From Callaeas wilsoni (taxonomy: Eukaryota > Chordata > Aves > Passeriformes > Callaeidae), in assembly GCA_013398955.1 (NCBI GenBank), contig VWPU01012732.1:1-64000 (forward strand): DNA of 64,000 bases, given 5' to 3'. Of this stretch, positions 24,901-36,900 are shown one piece after another (position 1 is the first letter of the stretch; each line of letters starts with the position of its first letter). Below the pieces are notes generated by a model, which had not been told where the DNA came from, did no database searches, and saw only the letters and a list, made by a program, of their open reading frames with translations. The position numbers were made by a program, and so were the translations under genes.

Positions 24901-27900
24901 GGCTGGTTTCGGAGGCATGGAGCCTGCACATGGACTGTGGCTACAATTTAATCCCAGGGGTTCATAGTGGTGTTTGTTTTGGGAGATAAATCCTTGTCTT
25001 GCGGGTGGTGTTTCCTTACCTTGAAGCCTGGCATTCCTGGGGGGCCTGGGGGACCCGGTGGGCACAGAGCTGGGCACTGCAGGGAACAGGAACACTTTGG
25101 TTTAACAGGCACACAGCACATCCAGGGAGGCTGGTCTCATTCATTAAATGAAAAAGTCATGTGGATTTTGGCTCTAAATTCACTAAATCTACTGGAATCA
25201 TGGCATCATGGATTGACCAACATTTCCCTATGGAACAGGGTCCTGGAGGTCCTGGTAACTCACAAAATAATGATTTATGGGTGGCCTGCTGCTCTTTGGA
25301 CATGGACTGTGAGACTTCCTGAAGGCTGACAGTGTCCACAATCCAAAACACTGAAGAATCCAAGTTTCCCAGTGAGGTTGCATCAGTTTCTTGTAAATCA
25401 GTAGGACCATATTTAATCCTCTGCCTTAACTGACCCCTATTAATTTCCTTTAGCCAACTCCTTAAGTGAAACAAGGACAGGCATGACAATTAATTGAAGG
25501 GCACCAATAAAAAACCAGTACCTATATGCTGATATCTGCAGATGTCTAGGGGTGGGAGAGCCCCTGGTGGGAACTGCAACTTGACTGGGAACAAATCAGA
25601 ACATGCATGGAAAGTTAATGAGGAAAAGGCCATTCTCTTGAAACTTTACAAATAGGTCTTAATTTGTTTCTTGGTTTTGTTTTTTTTTTTTCTTTTAATA
25701 CAACTTCAGGCAGCACCTCTGTAGCAAAAATTTAATTTTCTAGTATATTCCACAGGGTAACTTAAATTAAACTTGCAGAAATAGCATCATTTTCTATTAA
25801 CTCCCATGTGACGTGCCATAAGGCAGTCTAAACTGACTCTGAGCTTTTTTTGGGGCACGCCAATTAGAAAACCAAAGAAGCTGTCACAACAACAGCTGTG
25901 AAATCTGCAAATGTCACTTCCATCGCTCATGGACTTAACGCTCCTTTCGCTCCCCTGAAAGAAAGGGATCAAGGCCTTCTCCTAAGGAAGGAAGCCTAAA
26001 GAAAGCATATGTCCATAGGAACCTGGTGCCACCATCCCTGGAAATAAACAGTGCTACACACACAGCCTTTCCTGGCGCAAAGCACGACTGGAAGCATGAA
26101 AGCTGTTGTCTTTTACCAAATGCTGAAGTTGCTTAGCACATGAAGAATGTATGCAAAATGTGCATTTTGGGAAGAAAAAGTCAAGGACAAAATCAGCAAC
26201 TAGAATCACAAGATGGTTTGAGTTGGAAAGGGATCTTAAAGCTCATCCCATTCCGCCCCCTGCCATGGGCAGGGACACCTTGCACTATCCCAGGTTGCTC
26301 CAAGCCGTGTCCAACCTGGCCTGGAGCACTGCCAGGGATGGGGCAGCCACAGCTTCTCGGGGCACCCTGTGCCAGTGCACATCTGCCTCCCTGAAAAAAC
26401 ATTTCAGCCCAGTAAACACACACCCACCCCACTCTTGGGCATCCTGGTAAGGTGGTGTAAACCCACATCTGCAGGACTAAACTGTGCATGTTAAATGATC
26501 TGACAGTCCCCCAGCTATGCTAACCAAAAGTCACAATAGGGATTAAACCAAGGTGGTGTGAACCCACATCTGCAGGACTAAATTGTGCATGTTAAATGAT
26601 CTGACAGTTCCCCAGCTATGCTAACCATAAATCACATCAGGGATTAAACCAAAGCATGTTTTCATGCTACATAAAGAAAAACCTACCTGAAGGTCCCCAC
26701 CGCCGTCAGGAAGGGCGCCTGGAAGACCCTGCAATTCAGGGAATGGTGGCTTTTAAATACAAGACAAACACCAGGAGGAAACACAATTAAAAAGACAATT
26801 TTTACCGACGCAGCTCAGCTGGATCAGCATGAGGCACATACTCAGCCCCACAGCCTGAAGTGCTGCCCCTGAACCTGGAGTGTTGTGAGCTGCACCAGTC
26901 CTCAAACCCAGACACATCAGAGTTGCAACCATCCCTTGGAGATGCCCAGCTGGGCTTGGGAAGCGCCTGGGGCCTAAGGGGATGAAGGCAGCGATTAAAG
27001 GAGAGCAGCTGTGCCTGGCTTCCTTCTGGCCTTGGGAAAGACCTCCCAGTCCCACTATTCAACACTCCAGAGGGGCCGCAGCAAATCCAAACCAGGGACT
27101 CGATTGCAAGCCCCACTTGCTGGCCCTACAAGAGCAGATCATGACTGGAGCAAGCAGAAAATCCTTCCTTGAGAGAGAAACAAGCCCACCCCTGCTCCGT
27201 GTGCCAAAAGGGTGGGGTGTCTCTCCTCACACAGAGCACAAATAACAAACAGGAGATCATCAACACATCCAAGTGCAGCCAGGGAAAAGTCCCTGCTCTA
27301 CCCAGGCACGCTGTTTATGCCCTGCTGAATGCTCATGGCGATGGCAGCAAATACAAAGTGCAGCAAGAAGAAAATTCCAGACTCTCTCTGGGAATTTTCT
27401 CACATTTATTTGCAAGTCTCAACTTACGGGAGGCCCAGGTGGTCCAGGAGGACCTGGGAATCCTGGCAGACCAAAAGGTCCCTAAAAGGAGAGAAAAATA
27501 ATAAGAATTCCCTTTCAGTGTAAATGCAAAGGGATGTGAGTGGTGGCTACCAAAATATCACTTCAGACAGAGGTAAGAGACAAAAATGAAACTCATTCTT
27601 CTGTGCTTGTGGCCCATTCAGTAAATGAGGATTAAATGGTAGGAGAAACTCACAGAAGGACCCCGAAATCCATGTCCACCTGGGAGCCCACTGGGTCCTG
27701 GAGGCCCCTGTTGAACAGAGAGAAGAGCTTTTGCATCTGTGGTGACCTTGACACCCCAAAGCCCACAGTCTGGCTGTCCCCATTTGCCCAATCTCCCTGA
27801 GGAGCTCAGACCGTCAGCTTCCCAATGCACACCTTGCTTTTTACTCCACCTCCCCATGGAACACAGCCCTGGCATCATCACACGCTGCCAGTCTGCATCC

Positions 27901-30900
27901 CTCAGGCACAGGGCAGCTCCCAGGAACCCACCAAACAGAAGCTGCCCCAGAATTGGTCATTTCCAGGGTTTGCAAGGCTGCTGTGCCTTGAATTTACACC
28001 AGAGCCAGCTTCCCCAGGGTGGGGGCAAGGATAAAAACCCCACAAGGTCAATGATCTACAGGACTCCACATCCCTCTGCCTGGTGCAGTAGAAGGATCTG
28101 AGGCTTGGGGTGGGTTTGTAACACTCAGGGTATCCAATACAATCAGAACCTTAATTTCTAACTTGTTTTTGAAAAAAAAATTCTTATTACTTACTGGAGG
28201 TCCTGGTAGTCCTTTGCCCTGGGAACAACATTTGAAACAGTAAAAGATCACTCAGAAAGTGAACATACAGGAAGAAAAGAACACCTCAGAAAACACTGCT
28301 AATTTTTTTTTGTTGTTCTAAGTTTCCTTATCACTCCCTTGCCCCTAATTATTATAATTTGCAATCAGAGCAGAGTCTTGATGAATCCTTTTGTTGCCTC
28401 TAATAAATTGTATTCCCTTTCCATCTCCATTACCTATGAGACGTCTGTAAGAAAAGTGACATGTGGTGGCACAAGAGTGGGACATGGAGGGGAAGACAAC
28501 AGTCCAGTTTATCTATTTCTCCTTTTTCTTTTCCTTTTCATTTTGATTAGACATTAGATAACATCTAATAATTGTGATAGTATTTGATATGTCAGTCTGT
28601 ATCCCAAGCTGGTTTGCTTTTATAGCACCTCGGAGAATGAAACCAGGTCTGTGTTACCAGAACAGGTCACACATACATATTTAAACATTTCAAACAATAT
28701 ATTCACTCATTCAAGCTTTGATTCTTTTGTTTGGGATACAAAGCTTCCCATCCTCTCGTGGTGATGGTTTTGGCATAATATTCCAGACTTTCATCACATG
28801 TGCTGTTCTGGGAGGTACTTACAGCTGGTCCAGGTGGCCCAGCAGGTCCTAATGCACCCTATGGGAATAAAACAGGATACAAATTAGCAGGGATAAAAGA
28901 GAAACCTCCCTATGGGGAGCCACCAAGGCCTGCACTCCTTGACACCAATCTTTGCTTGGAAACTTCCAGCAGAGTCTTGCAGAAACAGGACACAATTGGA
29001 GATGCTCAGCTGAATTCACACATGTAAGGACAAAAACTTATGGATAATTACCCTGGAAGGCCCAGCTGGCCTCGGATGACTATCTAAATATCCTTCATGA
29101 ATATCTAAATGTTCATAACTTGAATTTTATCTACTTGAAATATTCTCATTCATAATACATTCACATTGTAGATCCAATGACTAAGTTTTCTAAAACGATT
29201 AACAACATTTGGACTTGATCTAGTGAATTTTATTAATTCAATCATTTCCCTTTCAAAGCCAAAGATTTGGCAGCTTCTTCTTCTTCACTTGCTTCCTTGG
29301 CAAATCCCCCATCTCATTTTCCCAATTTGCGTTCCTACTCTTAGGCTTGACTGGAGCTTGGTGAACTCACGGCTTAGACTAGAATTAAGTCACTCTTGAA
29401 GCTGTTGAGTTCCTGCTTGACTGAAGATAAGAACACAGAGAGACCTCCTTAACCCCTTTGCAAAGCTGCCAGCTGGCCAGCGGTCTGTAAAATTAATTAT
29501 GAGTGATAATTCTGAAACAGAACCCCAGAATGGGTTGGGTTGGAAGGGACCTTAAAGATCACCTCATTCCACCCCCCTGCCATGGACAGGGACACCTTCC
29601 AGGGGACAAAGCAGGGACATCTCCTGGCATAGGGACAAAGCTTCCATGGCCTCTCCCCAGTCCAAACATCCCCAAAGCGCTGCACAGAAACATCTCGAGG
29701 ATGATGTCCTGAGCTGCAATTAAACAGTGTCTGCCCCTGGGACCAGGAGAGCCAGGTGGATGGGCAGCCCTGGGGAATATCCCAGCACACACAGCTCTCA
29801 CTGTGACCCCAGGGATGACCCTGCCCCCTCCTCATGCTCTGTGGGCCAAGGGAGATTAGAAATGTTTTCCTTGTTAAGCTCAAGGAGAAAGACACGAGAG
29901 ACCCAGGGCCTCGTTAGGAGTGGTCTTGTGAGCAGAGGACTGTAATCCAATAAACATCAGCCACGCTGGGAATGTCAGCTCATTCATTTCTCTTGCTGCA
30001 GGTTACTCTGCTCTGCCTCCAGTCACTTTTATCTTCAGCCTGAAAATCCTTACAGCTACTGACGGCTGTAAGGGACAAGCTGGGATCTCCTCCTGCAGGG
30101 AAAACATTGAATTCCTGGCACATGCTGACTTTGCCCCCTAATTCTGAAAGCAGCTGCATTGCCCCTTTCTGCTTTGGTCAAGAAGCCAAAAGGTTGGCAG
30201 AGCACCCAAAATTCCAAATGCTGGCCCTTTAGACTCCCTAATTTTGATACCTTGGAGGGTGTAAGGTGCAGAATGCAGCAGTGAACATTCCTGGGAAGGT
30301 AAGAGATTATCAAGTCCCTGAACGAGCTGATGCTACTGCATTAAGTACAAAGGAGAGACTAATTTACATCTCAATTCTAATAACATTGTCTGACTCAACT
30401 CATTCTCCTGGTAACAATGTTCTTTCCCTTTTGATTAGAAAACAGTATCACCATAATTTTTCACTTTATAGTAATTTACTCTGTGAATAGACAACTATGG
30501 AGCGTAGAAAATACTTGATTATTATGACATTCATAAATAGAAGTGAATAATTATGTTTTCCTTATTGCTTTCTGCATAAAGCCACAAACTTTAAAATGGC
30601 CTTTGAGAACTTTCCAATGAAGGACACCAGTATCTAGCACAGAGGTCAGGATCCAGCTCAACCCCGGATGAAAATAAAGGGTCTTAAAAATTGAAAAAAA
30701 ACAAGTAGACTTGATCTAATCAGTCTGTAAGCAGAAGTGGGAGAAAAGCTAATGGATGCTGAGAACAGCAGGAGATATTTAAGATAAAAATCCTTTTGGA
30801 AATGTTTGGCAATAAAGTATTACTGAAAACTGGCTTCCATGAGCCCACTTCCCCGTGCTTCGCTTTCAGACACTCCAGTTCAGAAAATTAAGCTTATTTA

Positions 30901-33900
30901 GAAGAAATCACAGTGTTAAGCATGAATTCAGACCCACAGCAATAAGTGAACAGCTTATTCCAGTAAGTCCTGCAAGACTGAAATATGTTCTAAAAGACAG
31001 GGAGAAAAAAAGAGTCGGGCTAACAATGCTGTCCATTTAGAGAGCTAAAGCTTTTAGAGGTTTTCTCTCTTCCCAGGTTTTTATTAGACCAATTAAAACA
31101 ATTTCCCAGATGGACCACTGACCTTGAAAAGCTCCCATAAACGATGAGGGGTCCCAGGTTTTCCCCGTGCTGCCGGATTGAGTTCCAAGACGTGGGAAAG
31201 CACAGCCAACCCGAGCGTGCAGCGAGGGCAGCTCTGTCGGGGGGCTCCTGCCCAGCAGCCAGACAGCAAGTTCTGGTGCCCAGAAATTATCTGCTCAATT
31301 GCCCTGCAAGGCGGGAGCTGTGTGCCAACGTGGGCACGGGCGAGCACTGCCACTCAGCACAAACAGGGCACAGGACTGCTCACAGCCTTCTGGGTGGGCC
31401 TGAGCTTTCCTACTGCAAAACTCAGGGATCCGTTCCCAGATGGTGCTGGACTCTTGCCACAGGATGTCTGAGAGTGGCCAGGATTTTGCAGCCCTGGATC
31501 TCTGGGGAGAAAGATGGGCACAAGGGACGGAAAAGGAGGGGGGTTTAGGGTGGTGGTGATGGACAGAGACTTGGAGCTGTGACCAGGATGTTCACGTCCT
31601 GCCACTCAACTTTCCCAGTGGCCACACAAACTTTGCCTGTCACATGGGAAAGGAAGAAGAACATACCAAAAATACACGGCTGTACCACTCATCCCTTTAA
31701 ATAACTCACAGATTTTTTAGACTTGAGTTAAGTCCTTGGGGCAACAAGTGGATTATTGGGATATACTGAACATGTTCCAAAAATCCAGCCCATCACTGCA
31801 GCCCTGAGTCCAAGAGGCCAGCAAGTCAGCTGTGGACACAAGCCTTATATTCCTATCTGGGACACAGGAGAATAGCCATGCTGGGTCACAATCTGTGCTG
31901 AGTAGCTCATTAATGACTATTCCTTAATGTCACAGGGAGGCCTCAGTGTGGGTGATGCCTGTGGATGATCTGAAGGACATCTGTAACATCTCTGGCAGTT
32001 GTTTCTCTGTCCCTGTGGTGCCCCTCAGCAGAGCTGGAATATGCAGGAGGCAGAAAAAACTCCTATTTCTTGCTAGGCTGGCTGGGGAACACTATGGCAA
32101 CTAATAATGCAGCCATATGGACAGCTCCAGAAACAATAAAAGTCAGAAGGTCAAACAATTAATACACAGTAGCATTAATTATAAACAACGCAGATCTGCC
32201 AAGTCAGATGGCAAATAAAGGCCAAAATAACTTCACTTTGATAAACTTCACAATTAAATCTGTCGACTACTTCAAGAAACTTTTTGGATACTTGAAATAT
32301 CCCCAGTACAGCCACCACTGAGGCAACTCAAGCAGGTTCAAAGCCCTGTGAAAGGTAGATTTCATGCCCTGCCTAATGAAAAGCCACTTGGGGCTGCATT
32401 TCAAGGATCCAAGCATTCTGCAAGGGTTTACATCAGAATCGACACTTGAATATCACCAATTCACAGCAGGATGTGCAAATCATCACTACAATCAGTGACA
32501 ATGACCATTTAAAGGGACTTAGGATCTAGTGAGGTACTCACACGGTCTCCTGGAGGCCCATTTGGGCCAGGTGGGCCATCAGTTCCTGTTAAACCCTGTA
32601 AAAAAACCCAAAAGATCAAGAGAGTGCCATCCTATCAGTAACACATCTCAAAATTGTTCTCATATTCCTTAATTCAGCCTAGAGATGCTTCTCCTTCAAT
32701 GTCTCCTGATATGCAAGACACAGATGTAGGTCCAGGACTGACATTCCTTCTCCAGCAGGCACAGAGAAAGTTGATGAGACACATGAGGAAAACACTCCTG
32801 CCTGCGTGAAAGGTTTAAAACACCTAAGAGAAGATGACAAAAATACTCACATCCACTCCAGGAAGGCCAGGCAACCCAGCTTCACCTGCAGCTCCAGGCT
32901 TCCCTGGTGCACCTTTTGGCCCCTAGATGAGGTAAACAGTCAATTACTATAACAAAATAACAAGAGAAATGTGGCAAGGATGCAAGGATGGAAGCTCATT
33001 TGTTGATGTGTGAATTTTACACCATGCAACATGGGAGAATCTCATGAAGAGAGATGAATCTTGCTATGAACCCATATCCAAAGCCCAAATTTCAGTGCTT
33101 TGGCTCATTCCCACGTGCTCACAGGCTGTTCTTAGTAGGGGGTAGGAAAGGATGCAGTAAGTGGCCAAGCAAAGGGCTCTGCCACCTGGTACAGTTTTGA
33201 GCACCCCTTGGCAGAATGAGGGGCTGAAGCAGACTCAGAGCAGTGCCAAAAATAACCATGTAATGTGGCTTGGTGCCATTACACCTGTCACTGTACAGGT
33301 GATGCACAAGCTTTATCTCGCTCATTTCATTCATTATTTTAACTTTCATTTTATTTCCCTGACAGCAGTGAAGCGGGAGAACGCCTTTGTCCCCTGGGGC
33401 AGCGCTGAGCACCCCCACTCCTGGGAATTCTGTGGCAGATGAAGAGGAAAGCGAGGCTGTAATGCCAGCTCGTGCCCTGGGTCCTCTTGAAAGGGTGGAC
33501 AAGTCAGTCCCAAGCAGGCAATACTTACTGGTGGGCCTGGCAAACCAGGAGGGCCTGGCTCTCCCTAGAGGAGAGAGAAAAGGCAGTGTTAGTGCTGGGC
33601 CTCTCTTTGTTGACTTTTTCCAACCGTGGTGTTCCCAGCTGCACTCAAACCTCTCTTTGTGCCCACTCCAAGGTTTACCTCGCTCCGTCTCATGGAGCTG
33701 ATGCTCTAAACCCTGCTACCCCCTGAGCAGGATGAGCCTGGATAGCCTTTCCCAACACCTACAGGAGCAAATCCAGGGAAATCCACATCCCCAGCCTCCC
33801 AGAGAGAACCAGTGCTCCTGAACGGTGCCCCCACCACCTCCAACTTCTTCCAGATGTAGTTAGAATTTATTTGCACTTGGGATTGGCTGCAAGTGGGGCA

Positions 33901-36900
33901 GAGAGGAAACTGGATGGGTGTCACGGCTTCCAAATATCTTCCTGGTGAAACAGAGGGATACAGTGATAAACTCCAGCTTTCCAGGGCACAGTGTGAAGCT
34001 GTGGTACTGCCAGGAGCTGGGGATTACCACAAAGTGAAGAATGAACAAACTGTCTGCAATGATTTTCTTCATATGACTAAACTTGGACAGGAAAAGCAAA
34101 CAAGCACAGCCCCCAACTGATTTCCACCTAATCCAATTGCACAATCTGAATTAAACACCACTTTCATACAGTATTTCAAAAGCACTCTAGTTTTTTTCTA
34201 TTCTAATAAAAAGAAACTTTTAAGAACACCATTAAAGGTGTTTGTGAGACAATATTTTACAAGTCTTTAATCACTTCTTGCAGGTCAGCCAGTTGCTATG
34301 CCATTCATAACTGTGTGTGTGGACTTCAGAAAACAATTTGTATTTTATTGTTGGGCCCCAAAAGAAGCAAACATTTGTGAACAGCAGGAGCTTGACTGGA
34401 GCTTGATTTCCAACTCATCCCACAGAAAAACACTTTGTGTCCCAGTCCAGAGGGTACCCTGCCCTCCTGGCTTCAGCATAAGTGCACTGAATATTGTGAG
34501 AGGTACTGGGGGCGAGCAGAGGGCCAGGGGCAAGGTGGTACCCTGGAGGAAGAAAATCTCTGTGGAAGAAGGGTGGTTATTAACGGAGCAAGGCTGGAAA
34601 TAACACGGTCCCACCATGGGCCTGGTAATTAGGAGCCAGGAGGCGTACGCAGAGCTGTGGAATTTATAGCATGTTTCTATATTTACTGGGAAGGCTGTGG
34701 GCAAATCCCTCCAGCCTGGCTGCCTGCAGCTGCTCGGGATTTATGTCCTGCACCACTGATGGAGCAGAGGGTCCCTGAACAGAGGCATCTTTATGCTCTG
34801 ACTTGCTGAAGCAACCCCTTCAGCATCCTTTGCCCACAGCTTTTCCAGAAATAGTTATCATATCGTGGCTGGGGAAGGTTGCCTGCCAAGGAAATGAAAG
34901 GAGCAGTTCTTTTGAAATGAAAAGGCATCTGGAAATGCAGTAGGGGTGGTTTGCTCCCTCCTCCAGCACCTGGGATTGCCAGCCCCTTGCATTTTCCCTT
35001 GCCTGTGCGGTGGGAATCTGCACAGGGAGGTCACGGCACCAGCAGAGGCTGCTGGGGACCATCTTAAACCTTGATCCTGCCATCGTGGACCCCTGCAGGA
35101 CTCTGCAGGAGCACCAGAACTTCAGAGAGCTGAATCAAAAGCCTAATCAGTGTTTGTACCCCTAATGCCAGATCACTGAGAATTAGAGGCAAGGGCTGTC
35201 AGCAAAAGGAAATGCTCTCCTGGTGCTCTGTGAGAGGGAAGGAAGTTTACTCTTTCTCAGCAAGTCAAGCCAGGAGACAGAAAGCAGGAACAAAAAAAAG
35301 CTTGATTTCTGAAAAGTGACAATTGCTTATTAGCAATTTAGGGAATTACATCTCCAGAAATAATTCACAGGAACTTGTCACTAATTCTTTCCATCAAAAC
35401 ATGCTGTTTCTAGTCTTGGGAGAGAGAGATTTTGCTTGTTACTGAGTATGAAACCAGAAGCTTGTTAAAGGCTTTAATTATAAAATATTTCAGAGGGACT
35501 TAATGTTGCAGCTCCCCTTGAAAGGCAGGGATGAAAGCAGGACCTTCGAGAAATTGTGCTGATGGGGTTCATCCAAGGAGACATCCTGAATAATTCAGCT
35601 GCAAGTTCTGCACCTCTCACTGCTCACAGCTGATGGTAAGAGACTGCTGAACACCTCTCACCCAGCTCAAAGACGTCCAGCAACACTTCCACACCTTTCA
35701 CCCCAAGTCACCTGTCAAGATGACCTGGCTGGAGCGGCTTACAGACTTCAGGAATACAGTGCAGAAAATTTTCAATTGCAATTTAAGAAAAAAGTCTCAG
35801 CACCAAAAGAAAAAAGAATGGTTTCACTCTGGAGTGGCAGAATTGGCACTGCCACTAAGGATCCACATGATCCTCCCCATGCAGCACTAGGAAAATGCAG
35901 AGTAGTGCTGAATTTTGTATACCATCGTTTTTTGGAGTGTACTGACAAAGAAAGGGCAGCTCTTAAACAGGGAGGCTGTGTGACTCTGCTCAACACCAGC
36001 CACAGCCCAGCATCTCCTCCTGTGCAGTTCCTGAAAGGACTCAATGTCCTGTTGAAGAGCAGGAACCAGCCTGGAGCCTGTCCCTGACAGCCAGACCCTC
36101 TCACCTGAACAGGGCACCTGACATCCTCTATCCATAGGAGGGATGGAGATCAAGTCTGTTCAAATAAAAGACTATTTCTGTGCAGCCAAAACTCCAGACT
36201 GCAGCTGGGACTGCAGGACTTTGCACCTTAAACACTTCACTCAGCCATTTTATTTATAAGACTAAGTTCTTCATATTAATTAGATGTTATTTGATCCTGT
36301 CCCACGGGGAGCCTTCCAAAGCTGTTAGCTGTGGATAAAAGGGTGTAGGTCCACATGACTGACACCTCCCCGGGCTCCTGTTTCCAAGAGCAATCAGAAG
36401 CGATGCTGGTGCTGTTCCAGAATTAAATATCCCGTAGAAAGCAGGAACTGAACAACTTCGGGGTTTCTTTCCCATTTCCTGTCTGCAGAAGTTGAAACTT
36501 GAAGTCTGAAGGGCTTCATCCTTGCCAAACTCTTCTTTTTGCTTCCACACAGCAGCACAGCCGGCCTGTCCCAAAGCGTGCTGGCCATACCAGTGTCCTG
36601 CTGCAGGGCCTCCGCTGTTGCAAACGGGAACGTGTGGCCTTTGCCCTCTTCTGGGCTGTCCCCTCAAGCCTTTTGTGACACCACCAAAAACAGTGGAAGC
36701 TGCCGAGGTGCCAGCTCGGAGCATCTCACACTAGAAAACCAGAGTGAGATTCCCAGGAAAGCTGTCTCCTTTAGCCAGAAGGACACTCGGAGCGAGCAGC
36801 TGGAAATCAATGAGGCTCTCTCTTCAGACCAGCCTGGCTCAGGGAGCCGCAGGGAAAGCTCCCCACTGCAGGCACAAACACTCCTTGTTCACCGTGTTCC

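Noticed and set aside
29047..29085. A Gly-X-Y-like snippet on the minus strand (GQLGLPG) followed by a GGTAAT donor-like sequence, between COL9A3 exons 5 and 6
   Set aside because: There is no pyrimidine tract for an acceptor, it is too short, and exons 5 and 6 already join in frame and match human with no missing residues.
31144..31548. Open frames of about 100-134 codons in a GC-richer patch of COL9A3 intron 5
   Set aside because: No collagen pattern, no recognisable domain and competing frames on both strands. Probably chance.
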